7,301 nucleotides of DNA, taken from the NCBI GenBank assembly GCA_016296635.1, contig JAEDIZ010000104.1:1-7301 (forward strand), in the 5' to 3' direction. Below are positions 1 to 5,656 of the stretch, one piece after another. Numbering within the stretch: position 1 is the stretch's first letter; every line of letters starts with the position of its first letter. A model generated the notes under the pieces. That model had not been told where the DNA came from, made no database searches, and saw nothing but the letters and a program-made list of their open reading frames with translations. The stretch is from Oscillospiraceae bacterium (GTDB lineage: Bacteria > Bacillota > Clostridia > Oscillospirales > Oscillospiraceae). The position numbers were made by a program, and so were the translations under genes.

Positions 1-773
1 GCATTTGAATCCGTTGCTGCCCAAATGCGCATGGAAGCCGGCATGGCAAGAAACATGCCGTTTTCGCTTTCTTTCAGCTGCAGACCGACTTCCTGTGCAG
101 TTCCGTCGCAGAAGATACGGCCGCGCTCCATCACGGCAACGCGGCTGGAATAGACGAAGGCGTCCTCCAGCCGATGCTCGGTCAGAATGACCGTGGTGCC
201 AAGTTCCCGGTTGATTCTGCCGAGAATGGAGAGAAAATCCCCGGCGGCAATGGGGTCAAGCTGGCTTGTCGGCTCGTCGAGAATCAGAACAGACGGCTGC
301 ATGACCATGATGGAAGCAAGATTCAGAAGCTGCTTCTGCCCACCAGATAAAGCGGAAACATCTTGATAAAACCAGGTCTGAATCCCAAAAAACGAAGCCA
401 TTTCCGAAACCCTGCGCCGGATGACGCTGGTTTCATAGCCAAGGCTTTCCAGTCCGAAGGCAAGCTCATGCCACACCTTGTCGGTGACAATCTGACTGTC
501 GGGATTCTGCTGAACAAAGCCGATTTTTTCGCTTTGATCGCGCTGAGAAACCGCCGCAAGGGGCGTGCCTTCAAACAAAATCGTGCCGATTTTTTCTCCG
601 TTCAGAGCGAGGGCGGATTTCAGCTGCCGCAGCAGCGTGCTTTTTCCGCAGCCGGACGGACCGCAAAGCACCAGAAATTCACCCTGCCGGACGTGTAAGG
701 TAAGATCATCGATGGCTTTTTCTTTCTGACCGGGGTAGCAGAAGCTCAGATGTTCGATTGTAAACGTTTCCAT
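1..773 (-). CDS. ECF transporter ATPase (EcfA-like), 3' partial, probably a fused two-domain ATPase
   Basis: About 257 residues are readable before the gene leaves the window. This is the ATP-hydrolysing subunit of an energy-coupling factor (ECF) vitamin importer on the cytoplasmic face of the membrane. Motifs seen in order: Walker A GPSGCGKST (residues 38-46); Q-loop region FVQQNPDSQIV (86-96), a form typical of EcfA/CbiO ATPases; signature LSGGQKQ (142-148); Walker B with D-loop LILDEPTSQLDP (163-174); H-loop TEHRLED (198-204). A complete ATPase core is therefore present and looks functional. After the core comes MFLAMPASMRIW, which resembles the linker of fused double ECF ATPases (YkoD type), so a second nucleotide-binding domain probably follows outside the window. 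The ATG at 773 has AAGGAGG seven bases upstream and lies 28 bases inside the end of the ecfT gene, indicating tight coupling. ATPase identity is near certain; the fusion is inferred. Confidence 0.93.
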   Translation of the reverse strand, partial: METFTIEHLSFCYPGQKEKAIDDLTLHVRQGEFLVLCGPSGCGKSTLLRQLKSALALNGEKIGTILFEGTPLAAVSQRDQSEKIGFVQQNPDSQIVTDKVWHELAFGLESLGYETSVIRRRVSEMASFFGIQTWFYQDVSALSGGQKQLLNLASIMVMQPSVLILDEPTSQLDPIAAGDFLSILGRINRELGTTVILTEHRLEDAFVYSSRVAVMERGRIFCDGTAQEVGLQLKESENGMFLAMPASMRIWAATDSN

Positions 774-1639
774 GTCAGATCCTCCTTTCGGTCAAGGATG
801 ACGGGCGTCAGGCAGAGTGCGGCATAGACCAGCAGAAAGCTGAAAGAAAAAGGCGTCAGCGCCGCCAAATGAAAACGGGGGAAGTAACGGCAGGCGAATC
901 CGCCGGCAATCCAGCCGGATGTCAGATAGATACCGCAAAAAAGCAGCCAAAGAAGCGCCAGCCGGTCACGGCTGTCAAAACGGTAGATGGAAAAGGCAGT
1001 CCGACCGGGCAGAACGTAGCCGCGGCTTTTCATGCTGTCTGCGGTTTCAACGGCATTCTCCAGCGCCCAGGTCAGCAGAATCGAAAAATTCGTGATGCCG
1101 CAGCGCACTTTTTGAAAAATGTTACCGCTGCCGTCGCGGCCGATCATGTGCTGCGCCTGCCGGACGGAAGAGAGCTGCGCTTTGAATTTCGGGACAAAGC
1201 GCAGCGTCATGGACAGAAGCAGGGAAAGCGCGGGGATGATACGCCCGAACAGATACATGAATTTGTCGGCGCACATCACAGCGCTGTAGCAGCCAAACCA
1301 ACTGATGACAGATGCCAGCATTGCAGCTGCGGCAAGTCCGTAGAGAATCGATTCCAGCGTAAGCGGATTTCCGTTCGGAAAATAACGAAGGATTGTCACG
1401 CCTTCATGGCTGAAGAGCGGATTGAGTACGGCGACAAAAAGCATCACCGGAACAAGCCAAAGCAGGTTTTTGAACATCTGCCTGACGCCGTTCAGATATG
1501 CCGAATAGCAAAGTGCGGAAAAAAGAGAGATCGCCAGGCAGGCCGGGTGCATCAGGCACATGGAAAAAACCAGCACCAGAACGAAGTAGAGAAAATTGAT
1601 TACGGGATGGAAGGAAGAAAAGGTATCTGCGTGCTTCAT
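746..1639 (-). CDS. ecfT: ECF transporter transmembrane component EcfT (CbiQ family)
   Basis: A 297-residue membrane protein that links the ECF ATPases to the substrate-binding S component. It starts with the HPVINFLYF motif (residues 11-19) typical of the family, followed by hydrophobic segments at about 16-48, 58-75, 97-123 and 130-150, a charged cytoplasmic region at about 151-225, and a hydrophobic C-terminal pair at about 227-247 and 259-281. The cytoplasmic region carries two arginine motifs that match the ATPase-coupling helices of EcfT: VRQAQHM (159-165) and ADSMKSRGY (200-208), the latter the best-conserved signature of the family. Length is close to the usual 250-300 residues. The start overlaps the preceding DUF4430 gene as ATGA; GGAGGT (1648-1653) sits eight bases upstream. 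The stop lies inside the ATPase gene. The substrate cannot be told from EcfT alone; the operon's cobalamin riboswitch suggests a corrinoid. Confidence 0.92.
   Translation of the reverse strand: MKHADTFSSFHPVINFLYFVLVLVFSMCLMHPACLAISLFSALCYSAYLNGVRQMFKNLLWLVPVMLFVAVLNPLFSHEGVTILRYFPNGNPLTLESILYGLAAAAMLASVISWFGCYSAVMCADKFMYLFGRIIPALSLLLSMTLRFVPKFKAQLSSVRQAQHMIGRDGSGNIFQKVRCGITNFSILLTWALENAVETADSMKSRGYVLPGRTAFSIYRFDSRDRLALLWLLFCGIYLTSGWIAGGFACRYFPRFHLAALTPFSFSFLLVYAALCLTPVILDRKEDLTWKRLQSNI
781..787 (-). promoter_or_regulatory. Ribosome binding site for the ECF ATPase gene
   Basis: Perfect AAGGAGG on the minus strand, seven bases before the ATG at 773. It lies inside the ecfT coding sequence, so the ATPase gene is translated from within its upstream neighbour. 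It fixes the start, since no better ATG with such a site is seen nearby. Confidence 0.85.
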
Positions 1640-2493
1640 TGGCTGACACCTCCGCCGCCGACATCATAACCGAGATCGCAGGTGTACTGCCATTCGATCC
1701 GGTCACCGTCGGAAAGAAGATAGCTGCTGCAGCCGTAATTGGGGAACCAGCCATTGACACAGTAAAGCCAGCCGGAGAGGCTGCCGCAGTCAAATTCATA
1801 AAGATTGCCGATGCCTTCGATGTAGGCGGCTCCGGTTCCGGGCGTGAAGGAAAATTCCAGATGGATCATTCGTTCCTGCAGCGTGCGCTGCAGAACATCA
1901 AAGAGACTTTCACCTTCCGTAAATGTAACCTCGACCGGGTAAAGGATCCAGCCGTCTGCCGGAATGATCTCTCGGGTGCCTTCATTTACTTCATCCATAT
2001 GTTCCAGAATAGTTGTGCAGCGAATGCTGATGGTGCATGTCGGCGCTTGCATTGGCTCGGACTGCGTCTGTTCTGCGGAAACATCGGGAGTTTCAGACGC
2101 AGGAGTCGGCAACTCCGGCTGCAGCGCTTCGGGTTGTTCGGACGGCGTTTGCTGCACATCTTCAGAAGCGGACGGTTTGGAAGTCGTCTGCTCCTGCGCA
2201 GAAGGGGGCAGTTCAATTACGGTCGGCTCGGTGATAGTTTCGGGCAAAGGTAACGCAGGCTGCGATGGATCTTCTTTTTGCTGCACCGGCTGCAGAACAG
2301 AAATATCGGGAGCAACCGGCTTATCGATGACGATCTCCTGCACCGCAGGGGAATCGGATCCGCCGGTTTTGGAAACACTCCAGCCCTTTGCATCGGGATC
2401 GCTGCCGCCTAAATAAAATGCAGCAGCCAGCACCGCGAGGATCGCGATGCCGGCGAGCAGCTTGATTTTATGTTTTGCCCAGAACTGTTTCAT
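1636..2493 (-). CDS. Membrane-anchored DUF4430 (transcobalamin-like beta domain) protein
   Basis: A 285-residue protein with three parts. Residues 1-30 are a basic tip (KQFWAKHKIK) and one hydrophobic helix (11-28), an uncleaved membrane anchor or signal peptide with no lipobox. Residues 31-150 are a low-complexity linker rich in Pro, Ser, Glu and Gln, long enough to extend through the cell wall. Residues 153-275 form a DUF4430 domain, recognised by GESLFDVLQRTL (194-205), YIEGIGNLYEFDCG (224-237), SGWLYCVNG (240-248) and SDGDRIEWQYTCDLG (261-275). DUF4430 is related to the C-terminal beta domain of intrinsic factor and transcobalamin, so cobalamin contact outside the membrane is a plausible role. 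Six cysteines (153, 159, 236, 245, 255, 272) all lie in the external domain and could form disulfides. The start is one base after the stop of the toroid-SLH gene, with GGAG at 2504-2507. The gene ends in ATGA overlap with ecfT. The fold is well supported; the ligand is inferred. Confidence 0.88.
   Translation of the reverse strand: MKQFWAKHKIKLLAGIAILAVLAAAFYLGGSDPDAKGWSVSKTGGSDSPAVQEIVIDKPVAPDISVLQPVQQKEDPSQPALPLPETITEPTVIELPPSAQEQTTSKPSASEDVQQTPSEQPEALQPELPTPASETPDVSAEQTQSEPMQAPTCTISIRCTTILEHMDEVNEGTREIIPADGWILYPVEVTFTEGESLFDVLQRTLQERMIHLEFSFTPGTGAAYIEGIGNLYEFDCGSLSGWLYCVNGWFPNYGCSSYLLSDGDRIEWQYTCDLGYDVGGGGVSQ
1648..1653 (-). promoter_or_regulatory. Ribosome binding site for ecfT within the DUF4430 gene's glycine tail
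   Basis: GGAGGT eight bases before the ecfT ATG at 1639. It is read from the glycine codons of the Gly-rich C-terminus (GGGGVSQ) of the DUF4430 protein, so the same bases encode the tail and recruit ribosomes for ecfT. Confidence 0.75.
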
Positions 2494-2494
2494 G

Positions 2495-4015
2495 TCAAAG
2501 CTTCTCCGTAAGCGTCAAAAGATTATACAGAATCTGCGAGATTTCACAGCGCAGAATGGGTGTTTTCGGTGAGAGAGCAGCGCCTTTTTCAAGAAGACCC
2601 GATTTCCAGCAGAACGCGAGCGGCATCCGCGCGTAATCGGAGACCTCCGAGGCATCCGGGAAGGCGGAAAGCACGGCGTCCGGGTCGGAAACGGAAGGCT
2701 CCAACCCAAGCGTTTTTGCGCTGCGCGCGATCATGGCAGCGGTTTCCTGCCGGGTGATGGTGCCTTCGGGGTTGAACTTCCCGCTTCCGACACCGTTGAC
2801 GATGCCCGCCCTATAGGCGGCACCGATGTATTCAGCATACCATTTTGTATCTGCGACATCCGAGAAAGCGGAGGTCTTTTCCAACTTCAAGCCGATTCCG
2901 CGGACAACGATGGCGCAGAATTCCGCTCTTGTCATGGTTTTGTTTGGCGCGAAGGTGCCGTTTCCCATGCCGTTGATGATGCCTTTTTCGGCGAGCGCTT
3001 CAATGGCAGACTGATTTTTGTGACCGGAAATGTCGGAAAATGCGGCTTTTGCGCCGTCAGAAATGCGGTACAGAGGAGTCTGCCCGGCGTTTGCCCGGTG
3101 GAGGGCAGTCAGCGCCAGCAGCGCCTGCTCGGTAGCAACGCGGTCAGCCTCGCTGCCTGCGGTATGGCGGAAACCCTGCCCGTTTATGAAAAAGGTTGAT
3201 AGATTGTCAAGAGGCGAAAAACCGTTCTTGACGAATCGGCTGTCGGAGATATCGACGCCCAAAGAGCAGAGCGCGATGATGACCTGACAGACGGATTCGC
3301 AGGTTTCCTCGTGCATGGACTCAAAACCGCCCTTGGCGGTCTGCTGTGCGGAAAGCCAGGAAAGTCCACGCTGGACTGCGGCTTCCACGGAGGGCTGCTC
3401 CCGGTAGTTTGAAAGCGCCTGCAGAACCATTGCGGTGACATCGGCTTCTGCATTGGTCGTACCGATGGACCAACCGCCGCCGTCTACCTCTCTCGACAGA
3501 ATGAAATCAACATATTTCTGCCGGGTTGTCTGCGTTTTGGCCGCAGAATTTACGGGGATCTCATAATTGCCGCAGTCAAAGGCGAGCAGCGCAAAGGCAG
3601 CCCCGTTGGTGCCCTGCAGCACGGTCTGATCAAAATCCGCCAGAGGCATAAGAAGATTGTACCCTGCTGCATCGGCAGGATTTCTGCCGGCGGCCGTCAG
3701 ACCGAGAACGACACGGGAATAGTCCGTGTATCTGCGTTTGTTGAGGATGCCGCCGCAATTTTTTACGGCAGTTGCTACCGCGTCCGCGTATCCATCAAGA
3801 TAGGATGCCGGCAGTTCTGCTTCTGCTCGTACAAGACCCAAAACGGCCCATTCGCCGCCCACGGCGCCATACTGCGGGTTTGGGCAGGAGGAGAAAACAA
3901 GCTCTGCCGTCTTAGAGAGAAGCTCGTCCGGAGCTGCAGCAAGACAGGGCAGCGCCAATGCGGAAAGCAGACTCAGAATGAGAAGGACGGCAGCCAGTTT
4001 TTTCATCAGCTTCAT
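2495..4015 (-). CDS. Exported alpha/alpha-toroid (prenyltransferase/terpenoid-cyclase-like) protein with three SLH domains
   Basis: A 506-residue cell-surface protein. Residues 1-27 are a Sec signal peptide (MKLMKK, hydrophobic core, likely cut near CLAA). Residues 30-315 are helical with prenyltransferase/squalene-oxidase-type repeats: YVDFILSREVDGGGWSIG (168-185) followed by ADVTAMVLQALSNY (191-204), then RGLSWLSAQQTAKGGF (216-231) and a helix VCQVIIALCSLG (242-253). This is the fold of the N-terminal domain of intrinsic factor and transcobalamin. No terpene cyclase DXDD-type or prenyltransferase zinc motif was recognised, so a binding rather than catalytic role is more likely. Residues 325-371, 384-430 and 450-497 are SLH domains (MTRAEF, ITRQET, and a degenerate ILRCEIS in the third), expected to bind wall polysaccharide. 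An upstream ATG at 4216 is in frame, but the 67 residues it adds look non-coding and it overlaps the previous gene; 4015 has GGAGG and a signal peptide. Confidence 0.88.
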   Translation of the reverse strand: MKLMKKLAAVLLILSLLSALALPCLAAAPDELLSKTAELVFSSCPNPQYGAVGGEWAVLGLVRAEAELPASYLDGYADAVATAVKNCGGILNKRRYTDYSRVVLGLTAAGRNPADAAGYNLLMPLADFDQTVLQGTNGAAFALLAFDCGNYEIPVNSAAKTQTTRQKYVDFILSREVDGGGWSIGTTNAEADVTAMVLQALSNYREQPSVEAAVQRGLSWLSAQQTAKGGFESMHEETCESVCQVIIALCSLGVDISDSRFVKNGFSPLDNLSTFFINGQGFRHTAGSEADRVATEQALLALTALHRANAGQTPLYRISDGAKAAFSDISGHKNQSAIEALAEKGIINGMGNGTFAPNKTMTRAEFCAIVVRGIGLKLEKTSAFSDVADTKWYAEYIGAAYRAGIVNGVGSGKFNPEGTITRQETAAMIARSAKTLGLEPSVSDPDAVLSAFPDASEVSDYARMPLAFCWKSGLLEKGAALSPKTPILRCEISQILYNLLTLTEKL

Positions 4016-4020
4016 GAAAA

Positions 4021-4025
4021 CCTCC
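4021..4025 (-). promoter_or_regulatory. Ribosome binding site that decides the toroid-SLH gene start
   Basis: GGAGG on the minus strand, five bases before ATG 4015 (MKLMKK) and fourteen before the alternative ATG 4006 (MKK). The spacing favours 4015 and argues against the long upstream extension to 4216, which would run back through the end of the preceding gene. Confidence 0.75.
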
Positions 4026-4041
4026 GATAGAAAGATGAACC

Positions 4042-4067
4042 GCGCCCCGGGCGATTGCCCGGGGTGC
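4042..4067 (-). other. Intercistronic GC-rich hairpin between the two SLH genes
   Basis: In the 80-base gap between the two SLH genes, CCCCGGGC at 4045-4052 and GCCCGGGG at 4057-4064 form a perfect eight-pair stem with a four-base loop; two further pairs follow after one mismatch. On the transcribed strand the stem is followed by GGTTCATC rather than a T-run, so it is not a clear terminator. It may reduce read-through or protect the 3' end of the upstream message, changing the ratio of the first protein to the rest of the operon. Confidence 0.6.
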
Positions 4068-4095
4068 AGAAAATCGGTATTTTGAAAATGGTTGG

Positions 4096-5361
4096 TTATT
4101 TTTCGTATGCTTCGCAGAAACGGTGCAGAATGGCTGCAATCTGCGCTCTGGTTGCGCTGCCGGCAGGAACGAGGTTGCTGCCGATGCCGCCGATGATGCC
4201 GGCACCGCATGCCCACTGCAGAGAAGCATAGGCATATTCGCTGACGGAGAAAGCGTCATCGTAGCTGAGAATGTTTGTATTTTCACCGACAGAGACATCA
4301 TATTCTCTGTAATTTGCATAGCGGAAAAGAATTGCTGCCAGCTGCTCACGGGTAACTTCGGCGTTGGGGGCAAATTTGCCTTCGGAAATACCCTTCACGA
4401 TGCCCTTGCCGTTTGCCCAGATCACAGCTTTTTCGTAGTAGGAACCGCGCGGAACATCGCTGAAAATATTGTCGTTCATGAAAGCAGGCTCACCGGCCAG
4501 CCGGTAGAGGCAGGTGACGACCATGGCTCTGGTCATGCTTGCTTCCGGGGCAAAGGTATTATCCGACACACCCTTGAGAAGACCTCTTTCTGCGGCATAG
4601 GCCACATCGGAGGCATACCATGCAGACGGCGCCACATCGCTGAAAGAGCGGACGGAGGCGTCAATAGCAGTCAGTTTGCAGTAGGGAGGGACAATGGTCA
4701 TGCCTTCTGCGGAAGCGGTCAGCGTATATTCACCGGTCTTTTCAACTTTAAACCTGACATGGCCGAGTTCATCGGTTGTGCAGACCTGCTTGCCGTTGGC
4801 AAAGACCTTGGCACCGGCAAGCGGTGCGCTGGTGCCCCATGCATCCTGCATCAGCACAAGCTCGACATCCTCACCTGCAATGCAGATGCCGTCGTTGGGG
4901 ACAGCGGTAAAGTAGGTGTAGGTGTCGCTCCAGCCGATCTGATCGGCAAAGACATAGGCGGTCAGATGGTCAAAGTTCTTTACTTCCTCATTGAGATCTG
5001 TCAGAACCATGGCATCATTCAGATAGTAGCTGTATGCACCGCTTTCATCGCCCCAGAGCTTTGTGATGCTCTGACCGTAGTCAGTCTTTTCAGACGCATA
5101 GCCTGCAGCGGCGCCGCCTTCAAAGAAGTATTCGTGCGCCCAGAAAAGAGTGTCATCGATGTCGATTTTGCCGTTTTCGTTTTCGTCCATGACATAGACG
5201 GGAAAGGATGCAACGGTTTCGCCCTCTTTGCCTTCAACAAAGGCACCTTCGCTGCAGAGCGTAACATAGACCTTTGCGGTCAGTTCACCCTTTGCAAAAG
5301 CCATGGTGGCAAGGCCCATCAGAAGTGTGAGTACGAGAAGAATACTGATCAGTTTTTTCAT
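4096..5361 (-). CDS. Exported transcobalamin-like/DUF4430-related protein with three SLH domains
   Basis: A 421-residue surface protein and first gene of the riboswitch-controlled operon. Residues 1-23 are a signal peptide (MKKLISILLV start, likely cut after AFA). Residues 25-155 form a beta-rich domain with GQSITKLWGDESGAYSYYLND (split at 96-105 and 106-116) and DHLTAYVFADQIGWSDTYTYF (131-151), a pattern of surface proteins from gut Clostridia that resembles the DUF4430/transcobalamin beta domain. Within it DENENGKIDIDD (59-70) fits an EF-hand-like calcium loop (D59, N61, N63, G64, I66, D67, D70). Residues 160-230 look like an Ig-like/carboxypeptidase-regulatory domain (AGAKVFANGKQV, then a TGEYTLTASAEGM strand). 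Three SLH domains follow at 239-285, 299-346 and 365-412 (MTRAMV, VTREQL, ATRAQI). The ATG at 5361 has AAGGAGG six bases upstream and a signal peptide; an earlier in-frame ATG at 5412 lies within the terminator hairpin and is rejected. The DUF4430 link is by pattern, not by alignment. Confidence 0.85.
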   Translation of the reverse strand: MKKLISILLVLTLLMGLATMAFAKGELTAKVYVTLCSEGAFVEGKEGETVASFPVYVMDENENGKIDIDDTLFWAHEYFFEGGAAAGYASEKTDYGQSITKLWGDESGAYSYYLNDAMVLTDLNEEVKNFDHLTAYVFADQIGWSDTYTYFTAVPNDGICIAGEDVELVLMQDAWGTSAPLAGAKVFANGKQVCTTDELGHVRFKVEKTGEYTLTASAEGMTIVPPYCKLTAIDASVRSFSDVAPSAWYASDVAYAAERGLLKGVSDNTFAPEASMTRAMVVTCLYRLAGEPAFMNDNIFSDVPRGSYYEKAVIWANGKGIVKGISEGKFAPNAEVTREQLAAILFRYANYREYDVSVGENTNILSYDDAFSVSEYAYASLQWACGAGIIGGIGSNLVPAGSATRAQIAAILHRFCEAYEK

Positions 5362-5367
5362 TTTTTT

Positions 5368-5374
5368 CCTCCTT
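5368..5374 (-). promoter_or_regulatory. Ribosome binding site of the first operon gene
   Basis: Perfect AAGGAGG, six A residues before ATG 5361. It lies downstream of the terminator hairpin, so ribosomes reach it only when transcription reads through; it fixes the start of the first SLH protein. Confidence 0.85.
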
Positions 5375-5390
5375 GATTTGCGCTCAATGG

Positions 5391-5425
5391 AAAAATCCGC
5401 ACGGCCGAACACCGGCTGTGCGGAT
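5391..5425 (-). terminator. Intrinsic terminator in the riboswitch expression platform
   Basis: On the minus strand ATCCGCAC (5425-5418) pairs perfectly with GTGCGGAT (5402-5395). After one A/C mismatch (5417/5403), GCCG (5416-5413) pairs with CGGC (5407-5404) around the loop GTGTT, and a run of Ts follows (5395-5391). This is a classical Rho-independent terminator about 30 bases before the first start codon. Because it sits before the operon and behind a riboswitch, it is read as the conditional terminator of the switch. Confidence 0.88.
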
Positions 5426-5482
5426 CAATCAATGTTCCGATAAGCAATCCGGTGCAGGCAGATTCTTTCCTGCAGATCCGCA
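5419..5482 (-). promoter_or_regulatory. Antiterminator pairing linking riboswitch P1 to the terminator
   Basis: TGCGGATC (5482-5475), which contains most of the 3' arm of P1, is perfectly complementary to GATCCGCA (5426-5419), the 5' arm of the terminator. The two structures exclude each other. Inference: with cobalamin bound, P1 holds its 3' arm and the terminator forms (operon off); without cobalamin, the arm pairs with the terminator strand and transcription continues (operon on). Confidence 0.75.
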
Positions 5483-5579
5483 GCGTATCTGACTTATCTT
5501 CCCGAAAGAAGCATCACAGTGACCTACTCGCGGGGACTCACACCCCATTCCGCCATCGGCTGAACCGACCGGATCTACA
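5471..5579 (-). ncRNA. Cobalamin riboswitch aptamer (short, B12-sensing leader)
   Basis: Conserved blocks of cobalamin riboswitches appear in order on the minus strand: GGAAT followed by the hairpin GGGG-TGTGAGT-CCCC (5546-5532), which fits the GGUGhrAaUCC core; CACTGTGA (5521-5514); GGGAAG (5503-5498); and AAGTCAGATAC (5495-5485). The closing stem P1 can be written: TGTAGATCCG (5579-5570) with CGGATCTGCA (5480-5471), ten pairs with one G-U. Only a few bases separate CACTGTGA from GGGAAG, so the peripheral arms of the long class are absent and this is a compact variant. A downstream hairpin TGCAGG/CCTGCA (5474-5453) is a candidate P13. The regulated genes encode an ECF importer and transcobalamin-like proteins, which fits B12 sensing. 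Whether it prefers adenosyl-, methyl- or hydroxocobalamin cannot be read here. Confidence 0.85.
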
Positions 5580-5596
5580 CTTATTTTACAGTGTTC

Positions 5597-5625
5597 ATCA
5601 TACTATGGAATACAGAATATTGCAA
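5597..5625 (-). promoter_or_regulatory. Sigma-A-like promoter of the riboswitch operon
   Basis: TTGCAA (5625-5620) and TATGAT (5602-5597) are separated by exactly 17 bases, matching the housekeeping -35 (4 of 6) and -10 (5 of 6) boxes. Transcription would begin near 5590, about ten bases before the riboswitch P1 stem, exactly where a leader transcript should start. Confidence 0.75.
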
Positions 5626-5634
5626 GGGAGATTG

Positions 5635-5656
5635 GAAAAAAACATCCTATTTTTTC
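5635..5656 (-). terminator. Possible weak A/T hairpin terminator after the permease gene
   Basis: Just around the permease stop codon, GAAAAAA and TTTTTTTC flank a short loop, giving an A-T-only hairpin that ends in a T-run. Stability would be low, so it is a weak candidate. No other terminator is seen between the permease and the riboswitch promoter. Confidence 0.25.

Noticed and set aside
869..1669. Plus-strand open frame of 266 codons antisense to ecfT
   Set aside because: Lysine/glutamine-rich translation without domain features; ecfT on the other strand has the family signatures.
3991..4015. Lipoprotein signal in the toroid-SLH protein (ALPC near residue 24)
   Set aside because: Proline directly before the cysteine does not fit the lipobox; a standard signal peptidase site near CLAA is more likely.
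4016..4216. N-terminal extension of the toroid-SLH gene to an ATG at 4216
   Set aside because: The added 67 residues are Arg/His-rich, cross the intergenic hairpin and overlap the end of the previous gene; the start at 4015 has GGAGG and a signal peptide.
4123..5376. Plus-strand open frame of 417 codons antisense to the first SLH gene
   Set aside because: It covers a gene with signal peptide, SLH domains and a strong ribosome binding site; the antisense product has no recognisable domain.
5514..5561. Resemblance of the minus strand (GCCGATGG ... GGGG/CCCC ... GCGAGTAGGTCACTG) to the 3' half of 5S rRNA
   Set aside because: The 5' half of 5S rRNA is absent upstream, the GAGAGTAGG loop is two bases short, and the sequence continues into GGGAAG and AAGTCAGATAC, which are cobalamin riboswitch blocks. 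The promoter, P1 stem and terminator fit a leader RNA, not a 5S gene.
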